64,000 nucleotides of DNA. It comes from an uncultured Sulfitobacter sp. (GTDB lineage: Bacteria; Pseudomonadota; Alphaproteobacteria; Rhodobacterales; Rhodobacteraceae). The DNA lies in assembly GCA_947492925.1 (NCBI GenBank), contig CANLOQ010000001.1:1116001-1180000 (forward strand), given 5' to 3'. Within the stretch, counting starts at the first letter, position 1; each line of letters starts with the position of its first letter. The notes under the pieces are model-generated. The model had not been told where the DNA came from. It made no database searches and worked only from the letters and a program-made list of their open reading frames with translations. Positions 26,456-34,614 of this stretch are shown here, one piece after another. The position numbers and the translations under genes are program-made.

Positions 26456-26575
26456 TCATCGGTGATTGAGGGCCATCTGCCGGGTGTCCTTTTGGAGTTT
26501 ATGCAAAGCCGCGGGCGTGGCGCAGCCAAGGCAAGGGTATTCCAGCGACTGAATTGCCGCCGCAGGAAGCGGCAT
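26456..26575 (-). CDS. Possible small protein with CxxC, 39 aa or slightly longer
   Basis: An ATG frame of 39 codons, directly downstream of the rpsO terminator. It reads MPLPAAAIQSLEYPCLGC and continues with a helical, charged tail (ALHKLQKDTRQM). The peptide stays protein-like upstream of the ATG (KEGTRETRF), so a non-ATG start further up is possible. The CLGC pair could bind metal. The weak RBS makes this tentative. Confidence 0.35.
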   Translation of the reverse strand: MPLPAAAIQSLEYPCLGCATPAALHKLQKDTRQMALNHR

Positions 26576-26644
26576 AAACCGTGTTTCGCGGGTTCCCTCT
26601 TTCAGATCGCTTATTCCGGCGAGAAACAAAAACTCGATGCAAAG

Positions 26645-26680
26645 AATAAAACCGCGCCTCACTGACAGTGAGACGCGGTT
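26645..26680 (-). terminator. Intrinsic terminator after rpsO
   Basis: Near-perfect long stem on the minus strand: AACCGCG then CTCACTG, pairing with CAGTGAG then CGCGGTT (26650-26680), followed by TTTTATT. It lies about 27 bases past the rpsO stop, so rpsO and pnp are not one simple transcript here. Confidence 0.92.
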
Positions 26681-26707
26681 CAATAACTTCGAAGTCCTGA
26701 TGCTGGC

Positions 26708-26977
26708 TTAGCGGCGCAGGCCCAGACGCTTGATCAGGTCCTGATAGCGCGCTTCGTCCTTGGACTTCACGTAGTCCAGAAGTTTGCGGCGCGTCGCGAC
26801 CATTTTCAGCAGACCACGGCGGCCGTGGTTGTCTTTCTTGTGGGTCTTGAAGTGCTCTGTCAGCGTCGCAATGCGCGAGGACAAAACGGCGACCTGCACC
26901 TCAGGGGAACCTGTGTCGCCCTCTTTGGTGCCGTATTCTTTCATGACGCGTGCTTTTTCTTCAGCGGTAATCGACAT
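26708..26977 (-). CDS. rpsO: 30S ribosomal protein S15
   Basis: 89 residues, exactly the usual length. Typical S15 blocks: [30 protein letters not shown] and [12 protein letters not shown] near the C terminus. It binds 16S rRNA helices h20/h22 early in 30S assembly and often autoregulates through its leader. AAGGAG with a 6-base spacer precedes the ATG. It is separated from pnp by an acquired-gene segment. Confidence 0.99.
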   Translation of the reverse strand: MSITAEEKARVMKEYGTKEGDTGSPEVQVAVLSSRIATLTEHFKTHKKDNHGRRGLLKMVATRRKLLDYVKSKDEARYQDLIKRLGLRR

Positions 26978-27137
26978 CGGGGTCTCCTTTCGGAAGTGTT
27001 AAAGTACAAGGTATGGCGCAGGCCGGGATGTCGTCCAGCGTAGGCCCGTGGAGATGCGACGGCGATGTGAATCAACCGGCGACGGTGGCGTATAGGAAAT
27101 ATCGTGAAGGATGGCAAAGCCTAAATCGTGGTGCGGC

Positions 27138-28097
27138 TCAACTCTCTACAAGGTTCAGGGCCAGGGCAGAGCTAAGCGGGATCAGGGCGATATCGGCTGC
27201 GGTGATCTGCGATTGCCCGCTGACCTGCGCCACAACCTCATCCCCCAGCCAAACCTGAAGCTGTCCTGCGTTGTCTGGATCTTCTTCCACGCTGACGTCG
27301 GGCATGGTGTCGGCCGCGTTGCTGTCATCCCAGATGAACAGTAAGGAATCGTCGTCAGGTTCGAAATCCAGGATCGCGGCCCGGTCACCGCCTGATTGCC
27401 AGTGACCTAGCACAAACTGATCATTCCCCGACCCGCCGTGCAACTGGTCCGCCTGACCGGCGACAAGCACGTCATCCCCGCCCCCGCCATTCAGAAAATC
27501 AGCCGCATCGCCGTCTGCCGATGCGTCAGGATCAGGGCCCGTTGCGATGCCGATCAACGTGTCGTCACCGGCACCACCAAACAGCGTATCCGCACCCATG
27601 CCGCCGTGCAGCAGATCACCGCCCAGACCGCCGGACAGCGCATCGTCTCCGTCCCCGCCCGACAGTCGATCATCGCCCGCCGATCCGTTCAGCGCATCGT
27701 TACCGCCTTCGCCAAACAGAAAGTCATCGTCGTTCTGGCCCACCAGCGTGTCATCATCCGCGCCGCCGATCAGGTCATCATCCCCATCTGCACCAATCAG
27801 CGTGTCCGCACCGGCATTACCGGCCAGCGTGTCATTGCCGCCATCGCCCCGCGCCTCATCATCGCCGTCACCGGCTGCGATCTGGTCATCCCCGCCACCG
27901 CCGCCGATCCGGTCCTGCGCATCCGTGCCATCCAGCGTGTCAGGCTGGTCAGAACCCAGCACAAGATTGATCTGGTTGGACGTGTCGACGGATTGGGACG
28001 TATCAAGATCGTCTTCGACGTCGTCCTCTGTGCCGACGTCCACATAGACGGCGGCGCTCACAGCCATCAGCCCCATCAAACCTGCCAGCCACAACAT
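27138..28097 (-). CDS. RTX-type calcium-binding repeat protein
   Basis: 319 residues. A hydrophobic N terminus (about 1-17, MLWLAGLMGLMAVSAAV) acts as signal or anchor. An acidic linker rich in D/E follows, then about a dozen glycine/aspartate nonapeptides of the GGxGxDxLx type between residues ~65 and ~235, the parallel beta-roll that folds on binding calcium. The C-terminal ~80 residues are the usual beta-rich post-roll domain. Many such proteins are exported by a type I system, but none is encoded nearby, and the N-terminal hydrophobic segment suggests Sec export or anchoring instead. RBS weak. Confidence 0.87.
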   Translation of the reverse strand: MLWLAGLMGLMAVSAAVYVDVGTEDDVEDDLDTSQSVDTSNQINLVLGSDQPDTLDGTDAQDRIGGGGGDDQIAAGDGDDEARGDGGNDTLAGNAGADTLIGADGDDDLIGGADDDTLVGQNDDDFLFGEGGNDALNGSAGDDRLSGGDGDDALSGGLGGDLLHGGMGADTLFGGAGDDTLIGIATGPDPDASADGDAADFLNGGGGDDVLVAGQADQLHGGSGNDQFVLGHWQSGGDRAAILDFEPDDDSLLFIWDDSNAADTMPDVSVEEDPDNAGQLQVWLGDEVVAQVSGQSQITAADIALIPLSSALALNLVES

Positions 28098-28212
28098 GCT
28101 GAATTCTCAACCCACTCTTACAGACGACTGAACTGTCGCGTTGCAAACATGCCTCATATGCCCCGCCAAGGTCAAAAGCAAAGGCATTAACTGGTTAAGA
28201 AACACTGTGCAT

Positions 28213-28728
28213 TCAGCGGCGGGCGTTCCAGGGTTCGGGGCGTTGTGCATAGGGCACATACAGCGGATGTCTGGGATGGCCCGCGCGGGTCAGCCCCAGA
28301 TGGTACAGAGGTGTTCCCTGCCGGTGCAGCATGAGCGCGACAGTCGCTGCGCGGTCATGGTGTGTGCCGTGAATGCCCCATGCGGCGATGATGGTGTTGG
28401 CCCAACTGGCCCCTTCCAGAATTGTTGCGTCGTTCTTGGGGCCAACCGGATCATCGGCACTGCGCATGTCCTTTGGGTCGGTTGCACACCAGGCAAAAAG
28501 GTTGATCACCCTGAACGCGCCAAACCTCAGATGCCGGGCACGCCGTTCGCAGCGTTCGACAGTCGGATCATTCTGCGTTTCGGTCGCTGTTGAGGGGTTG
28601 AGCATCACGTAAAGCAGCCGTTGCCGCGTCTCGTCCCAGCACCGCGTCAGGCTGTAGCGATACCGCTCACAGGGGGAATAGACCGCGCTTGAACGGGTCT
28701 CGTCTTTGGTATGTTCGCGCGTGATCAT
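28213..28728 (-). CDS. DUF1643 domain-containing protein
   Basis: 171 residues. The DUF1643 signature is visible: YRYSLTRCWDE, LLYVMLNPSTATETQNDPTV, CERRARHLRFGAFRVINLFAW, then ATDPKDM. The biochemical role of this family is unknown. ATG 28728 has AAAGGA upstream; the frame continues 44 codons further up through the terminator of the next gene, which argues against the longer start. It is isolated between an RTX protein and a membrane protein in the accessory segment between rpsO and truB. Confidence 0.88.
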   Translation of the reverse strand: MITREHTKDETRSSAVYSPCERYRYSLTRCWDETRQRLLYVMLNPSTATETQNDPTVERCERRARHLRFGAFRVINLFAWCATDPKDMRSADDPVGPKNDATILEGASWANTIIAAWGIHGTHHDRAATVALMLHRQGTPLYHLGLTRAGHPRHPLYVPYAQRPEPWNARR

Positions 28729-28765
28729 GATCGTCCTTTGCCTGCGTGACCCATCACAAGCAAAC

Positions 28766-28795
28766 AAAAAAGGCCGCCACCCAGAGGGCAGCGGC
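28766..28795 (-). terminator. Intrinsic terminator after the small membrane protein
   Basis: On the minus strand, stem GCCGCTGCCC / GGGTGGCGGC (two G-T pairs, 3-base loop), then TTTTTT. It lies 24 bases past the stop at 28820. Confidence 0.88.
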
Positions 28796-28819
28796 AGGCT
28801 GGACATGTGAATTGGTTGA

Positions 28820-29311
28820 TCAGGCCGCGACGGCCCGGATGCGGCGCGCCTTGGGATCAAAGGACAGACCCTGCACTTCGATCACCGCTGCGGCGACAAG
28901 GGCAAACAGGATATGCCCCCAAAGCGCCACCCAGGTTATGCCGCGGAACCCAAGGAAGGCAGGCATGCCCGCAACCAGATGCGCCATGATGTAGAGGGCA
29001 AAGACCCAAAGCACGACGCCGTATACCACGGCCGTCACACTCCAGTGCAGCGATGGCATGATTGCGCGCTGGATCGGACGGGCCAGCAGGAAATATCCCA
29101 GTGTGTAGGCGATCAATCCGGTGGCGACATGCAGCAGATAAGCCGCGCCTGACGGGCTGGCCCCAAAGACCTGTTTAAGCGTGCTGCTGGCAAGGCCTAC
29201 GGGGGCCAGCTTGGCATACCCCAAAAGGGGGCTGAGCCCTTGACCGAAGGCGTCAAATGCAACGGTGGCCAATGCGCCAGCGCCAAGAAGAGTGAGGATC
29301 GTGTGTTTCAT
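28820..29311 (-). CDS. Integral membrane protein, unknown function
   Basis: 163 residues with four hydrophobic segments: about 4-23, 55-80 (SGAAYLLHVATGLIAYTLGY), 90-118 and 127-148. A conserved-looking SLHWSVTAVVYGVVLWVF and HLVAGMPAFLGF lie in the second half. His residues within helices 2, 3 and 4 could ligate a metal or haem, but nothing proves this. ATG 29311 has AAGGAG seven bases upstream. The region ahead holds repeated TGAAACAA elements and a perfect 14-base palindrome, so it is probably a regulated single-gene transcript. Confidence 0.72.
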   Translation of the reverse strand: MKHTILTLLGAGALATVAFDAFGQGLSPLLGYAKLAPVGLASSTLKQVFGASPSGAAYLLHVATGLIAYTLGYFLLARPIQRAIMPSLHWSVTAVVYGVVLWVFALYIMAHLVAGMPAFLGFRGITWVALWGHILFALVAAAVIEVQGLSFDPKARRIRAVAA

Positions 29312-29417
29312 CGGGATGCTCCTTTTCGGGGTATCAGGTGTTTTCTGCATCCAACATGCCCCTTCCGGCGGCGCTTGCGCAGGGGCATCACGCAGGGATG
29401 ATGCGGGGCAGCGAAAT

Positions 29418-29504
29418 TGAAACAATTCCTGAAACAAAGCGGCAGTTTCCATGACACCCGCGTGAGCGACGTGTCAGAATGAAACAATTGGAACCATATG
29501 GTTC
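29418..29504 (-). promoter_or_regulatory. Putative operator region: TGAAACAA repeats and GAACCATATGGTTC palindrome
   Basis: On the plus strand TGAAACAA occurs at 29418-29425, 29430-29437 and 29480-29487; the first and third extend to TGAAACAATT. A perfect 14-base palindrome GAACCATATGGTTC follows at 29491-29504. All lie 107-193 bases upstream of the membrane-protein start and after the stop of the PLP enzyme, an arrangement typical of a regulator binding region. Confidence 0.45.
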
Positions 29505-29559
29505 TTAATCGGAGGAAATTGAGCGGGCCAGAATCATCTGATCCCGGGAAAGTGGCGGT

Positions 29560-30726
29560 CTAGATTGCGTGAACCGCGTCGATAAAACGCGAAATCTCGG
29601 CCTCGGTGTTGAAATAATGCACAGATGCACGCACCAGCCTGTCCAATCCGCGCGGTCCCAGATCAAGCCGCGCACTGCTGGCCTGCGACACTGATACGTT
29701 GATGTTCTGCGCGCGCAGGATTTCCGCACACTCGGTCGGGTCTGCCCCCTCCTTGCGGAACGTCACGATCCCACATTTCTGCTGTCCCTGATCATGCACC
29801 GTGACCCCGCGCACCTCAGAAAGCGCGCCGCGCAGATGATCGGCAAGCCCGGTCACCCGGTGCTCAATTGCAGGCAGCCCAAGGGCACGGGCATAACGTA
29901 CCGCCTGCATCAGCCCGACCCGTCCGGCAACAAAGCATTCCCAGTTTTCAAATCGCTTTGCGCCAGGCGCAAAGTCAAAGCTGTCAGCGCTTTGCCATGT
30001 GGCAGACCGCAGATCGACGAAAGGTGGATCAATCCGGTCAAGCATACTCTTGCGGACATACAGAAATCCGGTGCCGCGTGGCCCACGCAGAAACTTGCGC
30101 CCGGTGCCGGACAGCGCATCGCAACCAATCTGCGCCACATCCACGTCAATCTGGCCGACGGACTGACAGGCATCCAGCAAATAGAACACACCATGCGCCC
30201 GTGCGATCCGGCCGATTTCCGCCGCTGGGTTCACCAGCCCGCCTTGCGTCGGCACATGGGTGATGGCGATCATCTTGGTTCTGGGGCCGATCATCGCGTC
30301 CAACGATGTTACGTCGATTTGTCCCGATGGGTCCGACGGCACCAGATCAATTTCAAACCCCAGCCGGCGGGATTGTTGCAACAGCGCCAGATAGTTCGAT
30401 GCATATTCCGATCCGTGGGTGATCACCCGATCCCCCGGTTTCAGGTCAAAGCCATAGAACACCATGTCCCAGGCCCGCGTCGCGTTTTCGACATAGGCGA
30501 TCTCATCGGGGTAGGCATTCAGCAGGGCGGCGAATTCGGTATAGAAGGCGTCAATATCGTCAGCCGCACGGCGTTCCGCCTCGTATCCGCCGATCCGGTA
30601 TTCCTCGTGCAGGACGTGCTGCATTGCGTCGAAAACCGGGCGGGGCATCAGGGACGCGCCAGCATTGTTAAAGTGCAGCACCTCGGCGCAGCCCGGCGTA
30701 TCCGCGCGGATCAGGTCGATATCCAT
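29560..30726 (-). CDS. Aminotransferase class V-fold PLP-dependent enzyme
   Basis: 388 residues of the cysteine-desulfurase/isopenicillin-epimerase-like group: NNAGASLMP at the N terminus, EYASNY near 107, ITHVPTQGGLVNP, LLDACQSVGQIDVDV with the PLP-binding Asp, and Lys211 in SGTGRKFLRGPRGTG as the Schiff-base lysine. No IscS-type catalytic Cys loop or partner genes are visible, so an amino-acid-active enzyme (epimerase, lyase or kynureninase-like) is more likely than Fe-S assembly. It is located just downstream of truB on the same strand and possibly cotranscribed. Confidence 0.9.
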   Translation of the reverse strand: MDIDLIRADTPGCAEVLHFNNAGASLMPRPVFDAMQHVLHEEYRIGGYEAERRAADDIDAFYTEFAALLNAYPDEIAYVENATRAWDMVFYGFDLKPGDRVITHGSEYASNYLALLQQSRRLGFEIDLVPSDPSGQIDVTSLDAMIGPRTKMIAITHVPTQGGLVNPAAEIGRIARAHGVFYLLDACQSVGQIDVDVAQIGCDALSGTGRKFLRGPRGTGFLYVRKSMLDRIDPPFVDLRSATWQSADSFDFAPGAKRFENWECFVAGRVGLMQAVRYARALGLPAIEHRVTGLADHLRGALSEVRGVTVHDQGQQKCGIVTFRKEGADPTECAEILRAQNINVSVSQASSARLDLGPRGLDRLVRASVHYFNTEAEISRFIDAVHAI

Positions 30727-30765
30727 TATGCAAACTCCCTTCGCACCACGGGGGATGTTCTGAGG

Positions 30766-31671
30766 TCAGGTGTTGAACACCCGGCTAGGATGCAGCTCGC
30801 CCGCCTTGAAGCGCCCCACCGCAACCGCCTGCCCCTTAAAAGACGCCCAGCATTCATCACCGTATTCAACATCCGTGCCGATCACCATGCCGGGGTTGCC
30901 GTTGCGCAGCCGCGTTGCGCCTTCTGCGGTCGCCTTGACCTCGGGCAAATCGTCCAGCCCCTTTTCCAGCGGCAGCAGATGCGCATCCAGATCAGGCGAT
31001 TTGGCCAGACGGTCGATATCCTCAAGGCTTAGCCCATCGGTTGCCTCAAATGGCCCCGACCAAATGCGCCGCAATTCGCGCACATGCCCGTAACAACCCA
31101 GCGCCGCGCCCAGATCCCGCGCGATGGATCTCACATAGCCACCCTTGCCGCAGACCATCTCAAGCGTGACATGGTCGGGGTCTGGACGGTCAATCAACAG
31201 CAGGCTTTCGACAAACAGCGGCCGCGCGGCCAGCTCCATTTCCTCACCGTCGCGGGCGCGCTTGTACGCCCGTTCCCCGTCGATCTTGACGGCGGAAAAC
31301 TGCGGCGGCACCTGTTCGATATCCCCGATAAATGCTGCCAGAGCATCCTTGATTGCCGCATCATCAGGGCGCAAGTCGGAGGTCTCCAACACTTCGCCTT
31401 CGGCGTCATCGGTGTTGGTGGATACCCCCAGCCGGACAGTAAATTCATACGCTTTCAGCGCGTCTGTGATATAGGGTACGGTCTTGGTCGCCTCGCCCAG
31501 CGCGACGGCCAGCACACCCGTTGCCGTCGGATCAAGCGTCCCTGCGTGCCCGGCTTTCTTGGCGTCCATCGCCCAGCGTACCTTGTTGACCACCGCCGTT
31601 GATGTGGGGCCTGCTGGCTTGTCGATCACCAACCAACCAGAGATATCCCGCCCTTTGCGTTTGCGTCCCAT
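30766..31671 (-). CDS. truB: tRNA pseudouridine(55) synthase TruB
   Basis: 301 residues with the TruB hallmark [14 protein letters not shown] (catalytic Asp47), [20 protein letters not shown] and a C-terminal PUA-like part. It makes pseudouridine 55 in the T-loop of tRNAs. In the ancestral order it follows rbfA and precedes rpsO; here a phosphodiester glycosidase gene separates it from rbfA. AGAGG precedes the ATG. Confidence 0.97.
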   Translation of the reverse strand: MGRKRKGRDISGWLVIDKPAGPTSTAVVNKVRWAMDAKKAGHAGTLDPTATGVLAVALGEATKTVPYITDALKAYEFTVRLGVSTNTDDAEGEVLETSDLRPDDAAIKDALAAFIGDIEQVPPQFSAVKIDGERAYKRARDGEEMELAARPLFVESLLLIDRPDPDHVTLEMVCGKGGYVRSIARDLGAALGCYGHVRELRRIWSGPFEATDGLSLEDIDRLAKSPDLDAHLLPLEKGLDDLPEVKATAEGATRLRNGNPGMVIGTDVEYGDECWASFKGQAVAVGRFKAGELHPSRVFNT

Positions 31672-31737
31672 GTCTGCCTCTTTGATAACTTGGGCGCGCT
31701 ATAGGGCACCCGCGCGGTACTGCCCAGAGCGTTTTGC

Positions 31738-32475
31738 CTAGTCTGCCGCTTCGACCACACCGATGATCGGACCCAGCGTGGTGAAACCCACACCGCTGCG
31801 CCCCAGATCGGGGGCCCGCAGGCGCGAGATATTGCCGTCAAAGTAAAGCGCGTTGCGCAAACCCAGATGATCGCGAAAAAGACGCCCGAACTCGTGGAAT
31901 GTGACAGTGGTATCCGATATGGCAAAAACCGCACGCGTGCCGTCATCACTGGTGCCCACGCCGTTGCGAATGTAGCGCGACGTGCTGTCGGGCAGGAACC
32001 GCGGATGCAGTTCCCCTTCGATCACCAGCATCGGGCCAGATTGCGTGGCGGACCGGCACTCAGGCTTGCGGTCCAGAAAAGCCATCGTCTCGATCACATC
32101 GGCGCGGCCCTCACCCAGACACAGCACACCGTTTGGCAACAGCCCGAAATTGCCCGGGCCGGCGTTCGGGATGACGCGCTGCACTTCGGTGCCGTTTTCA
32201 AGGTAGTAACCCACCGGGCTTCGGTCATCGTGGTACATGCCCGCATTGGTGGCAAAGCCCAGCTTGCGCCCTTCCGCCTCAAGCGCGGTGGCGACACTGC
32301 CAAAAGACCCGAAAACATCGCCGGTCTTGTCGGTCAGGAAAAGCTCCAGCCGGTCGCGGGTCAGATCGACCTCGCACAGGGTATAGGGGGTCCCTTCGAC
32401 GGTTTCGGTGCGGCACTCTGCTGCCGCTGCGGGCATGGCCAGCAGGGTGAACAGCAGGGCGATGAAGGATCTCAT
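31738..32475 (-). CDS. Phosphodiester glycosidase family protein (NAGPA/DUF2233 type), secreted
   Basis: 245 residues. Sec signal peptide (1-18, ending AAAA). Then the NAGPA domain typical of the uncovering-enzyme/exopolysaccharide family: [52 protein letters not shown], and final [12 protein letters not shown]. Family members cleave phosphodiester-linked sugars such as GlcNAc-1-P. Its start overlaps the rbfA stop (ATGA), so a periplasmic carbohydrate enzyme is translationally coupled to a ribosome-assembly factor, which is odd functionally. Confidence 0.9.
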   Translation of the reverse strand: MRSFIALLFTLLAMPAAAAECRTETVEGTPYTLCEVDLTRDRLELFLTDKTGDVFGSFGSVATALEAEGRKLGFATNAGMYHDDRSPVGYYLENGTEVQRVIPNAGPGNFGLLPNGVLCLGEGRADVIETMAFLDRKPECRSATQSGPMLVIEGELHPRFLPDSTSRYIRNGVGTSDDGTRAVFAISDTTVTFHEFGRLFRDHLGLRNALYFDGNISRLRAPDLGRSGVGFTTLGPIIGVVEAAD

Positions 32476-32888
32476 CCCTCTGTCGCCTCGTCCGGGGCAT
32501 CGGCATCACGGCGCACCACGTCTTGGTTCAGCATCCGGCGGGTCTCGTCCATCTGATCAAAGGTCTGATCCAGCTGAAACCGCAGATCGGGCGAAAATTT
32601 CAGGGTCAGCTTCTTGGCGACCTGTTTGCGCAATTCGCCCTTGTTGCGCGCCAGCAGGGCGATCACCTCATCCTGACCCTCACCGCCCAGCGGCAGCACA
32701 TAGGCCGTCGCGATCTTGAGGTCAGGCGAGGTGCGTACCTCTCCCACAGTGATCGACATCCGGTTAAGCTCCGGGTCATGCACATCGCCGCGTGCCAGCA
32801 CGTCCGACAGGGCACGCCGGATCGTCTCGCCTACGCGAAGCTGTCGTTGTGACGGGCCTGCGCCCTCGTGAAACTTGTTCTTTCCCAT
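32472..32888 (-). CDS. rbfA: Ribosome-binding factor A
   Basis: 138 residues with a KH-like fold: [17 protein letters not shown] at the N terminus, [20 protein letters not shown], then [22 protein letters not shown]. It binds 30S near the 5' helix of 16S rRNA during late maturation and cold adaptation. It ends in an ATGA overlap with the glycosidase gene and is divergent from dapB, with about 84 bases between starts. Confidence 0.97.
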   Translation of the reverse strand: MGKNKFHEGAGPSQRQLRVGETIRRALSDVLARGDVHDPELNRMSITVGEVRTSPDLKIATAYVLPLGGEGQDEVIALLARNKGELRKQVAKKLTLKFSPDLRFQLDQTFDQMDETRRMLNQDVVRRDADAPDEATEG

Positions 32889-32972
32889 ACACTTTACCTA
32901 TGCCTTTGCATTGGCTTTGCCAAGCGGGGGCAGGCGGGCTAAACCGACCATAGCCAGCGAAGGAGCGCCGAC

Positions 32973-33794
32973 ATGTCCCAGACCCCCCGCATTGCCGTCA
33001 CCGGTGCCTCTGGCCGGATGGGCCAGACATTGATCGGGCTGGTACAGGCCTCCGACCGGATGACATTGTCCGGTGCGCTGGAACGCCCGGGCCACGATTG
33101 GCTGGGCCGTGATGTCGGGACGGCGATGGGCGGTGCCGCTGCGGGCGTCACCGTGACCGATGATGCCGCGGCGGTCTGCGCGGGCGCGGATGCCTTGATC
33201 GACTTCACAGCCCCGGCCGCCACACTCGCCTTCGCAGCAGAAGCGGCGCGCGCCGGGATCGTGCATGTGATCGGCACCACCGGCATGACCGACGATGAAA
33301 TCGCCCGGCTGGGGCCGCATGCATCCCGCGCAACAATCATCCGCGCGGGCAACATGAGCCTTGGCGTGAACCTTCTCACACAACTGACCAAACGTGTCGC
33401 CGCAGCGCTTGATCCCGACTACGATATCGAAGTGATCGAGGCGCACCATAACCAAAAGGTCGATGCCCCGTCCGGTACGGCGCTGATGCTGGGTGAAGCG
33501 GCGGCGCAAGGGCGCGGTGTCAAACTGGCGGATGTCTCTGACCGGGCGCGCGACGGGATCACGGGTGCGCGCAAACGCGGTGACATCGGTTTCACGGCGA
33601 TCCGGGGCGGTGACATCATCGGAGAACATGACGTGATGTTTGCCGCTGCGGGTGAACGTATCATCCTGCGGCACGTCGCCTCTGACCGTTCTGTCTTTGC
33701 CCGTGGCGCGCTCAAGGCTGCCCTTTGGGGGCAGGGCCGTGCGCCGGGGGCCTATGATATGCTGGATGTTCTGGGCCTGTCCGAAACGGATTGA
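32973..33794 (+). CDS. dapB: 4-hydroxy-tetrahydrodipicolinate reductase
   Basis: 273 residues. NAD(P)-binding [10 protein letters not shown] (residues 9-18), [19 protein letters not shown], the catalytic [16 protein letters not shown] block and the C-terminal [15 protein letters not shown]. It reduces HTPA to tetrahydrodipicolinate in lysine and diaminopimelate synthesis. AAGGAG before the ATG. Divergent from rbfA. Confidence 0.98.
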   Translation: MSQTPRIAVTGASGRMGQTLIGLVQASDRMTLSGALERPGHDWLGRDVGTAMGGAAAGVTVTDDAAAVCAGADALIDFTAPAATLAFAAEAARAGIVHVIGTTGMTDDEIARLGPHASRATIIRAGNMSLGVNLLTQLTKRVAAALDPDYDIEVIEAHHNQKVDAPSGTALMLGEAAAQGRGVKLADVSDRARDGITGARKRGDIGFTAIRGGDIIGEHDVMFAAAGERIILRHVASDRSVFARGALKAALWGQGRAPGAYDMLDVLGLSETD

Positions 33795-33874
33795 GTCAAT
33801 ATTTTTTCAATCGGATTGAAACCAAACCGGCCTGTGCTGCGTATCTATAGCAAGCAACAGTCTGGAGACTTCCG

Positions 33875-34231
33875 ATGAAATTTCTCGCCCCCGTCGTCTG
33901 CGCCGCCACTCTTGGCATGGCCGCACCCGCTTTGGCCGACTTCCAGCAGGTCACATCACGCAGTGATTTCATGGCGTTGGTCGGCGGCAAAACACTCACC
34001 CGTCCGCTGGTAAAGCTTGAAGTCAAGCCAAACGGCCAGATTTCCGGCACCGGGGCATCATGGCCCGTTTCCGGCAAGTGGTCATGGGAAGACGGCTACC
34101 TGTGTCGGTCGCTCGAATGGGGCGGCGATGATCTGGGCTATAATTGTCAGGAAGTAAAAACCGACGGCAATCGCGTGCGCATCACGTCGGATCGTGGCAG
34201 CGGCGAATCTGCGGTCTTCCGGCTGCGCTAG
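33875..34231 (+). CDS. Small secreted protein, unknown function
   Basis: 118 residues. Clear Sec signal (1-21, ending APALA). The mature part is about 97 residues with the pattern FMALVGGKTLTRPLVKLEVKPNGQISGTG, then VSGKWSWEDGYLCRSLEW and YNCQEVKT. Two Cys could form one disulfide. The compact beta-rich motif W-x-W-E-D-G-x-L-C-R is shared, from memory, by many short hypothetical periplasmic proteins of Rhodobacterales. GGAG precedes the ATG. It is convergent with the SDHAF4-like gene. Confidence 0.8.
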   Translation: MKFLAPVVCAATLGMAAPALADFQQVTSRSDFMALVGGKTLTRPLVKLEVKPNGQISGTGASWPVSGKWSWEDGYLCRSLEWGGDDLGYNCQEVKTDGNRVRITSDRGSGESAVFRLR

Positions 34232-34246
34232 GCCAGCACCAAAGGC

Positions 34247-34537
34247 TCAGAAATCGACGGCGATGCCCTTCTTCTCCCAGTCGCCAAATCGCACGGGTTC
34301 AGGCCCGTCCCTGCCGCCCAATTCGGGCGGCAGTTTCATTTCAGCGGCCTTCTTGCGGCGCTCCTCGGCCTCTGCCAGCGCGCGCTGGGCGGCGGGCGGG
34401 ATGGGCTTTGGCGCGGGCGCCGGGTTGGGCGCGGGTCCATCCGGCAGATCGGGTGCGGGCGCCGGGGTTGGCTGGCCGGGCGTGTCGGGGATCGGGCGCG
34501 GTGCGGGATCGCCGCCCATCTTGGGGGTATCGGTCAT
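34247..34537 (-). CDS. DUF1674 / SDHAF4-like succinate dehydrogenase assembly factor
   Basis: 96 residues. A long proline/alanine-rich, probably disordered N terminus (about 1-50) leads to the conserved DUF1674 C terminus, PPELGGRDGPEPVRFGDWEKKGIAVDF in parts: GGRDGPEP near 75-82 and GDWEKKG near 85-91. The eukaryotic homologue SDHAF4 (Sdh8) chaperones flavinylated SdhA during complex II assembly; the bacterial role is inferred. ATG 34537 (AGAGG five bases upstream) is preferred over ATG 34555. Divergent from the rsmB-family gene. Confidence 0.85.
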   Translation of the reverse strand: MTDTPKMGGDPAPRPIPDTPGQPTPAPAPDLPDGPAPNPAPAPKPIPPAAQRALAEAEERRKKAAEMKLPPELGGRDGPEPVRFGDWEKKGIAVDF

Positions 34538-34614
34538 ATCGTCCTCTTGAGGCATGTTCCCCTTTGATATACGTCGCAATCTGTCCCGGACAACCCGGAT
34601 AGGAACCGCAAGAT

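Noticed and set aside
27438-28190. Plus-strand frames across the RTX repeat region
   Set aside because: Repetitive Pro/Arg/Ser peptides are the mirror image of Gly/Asp repeat codons; no start context.
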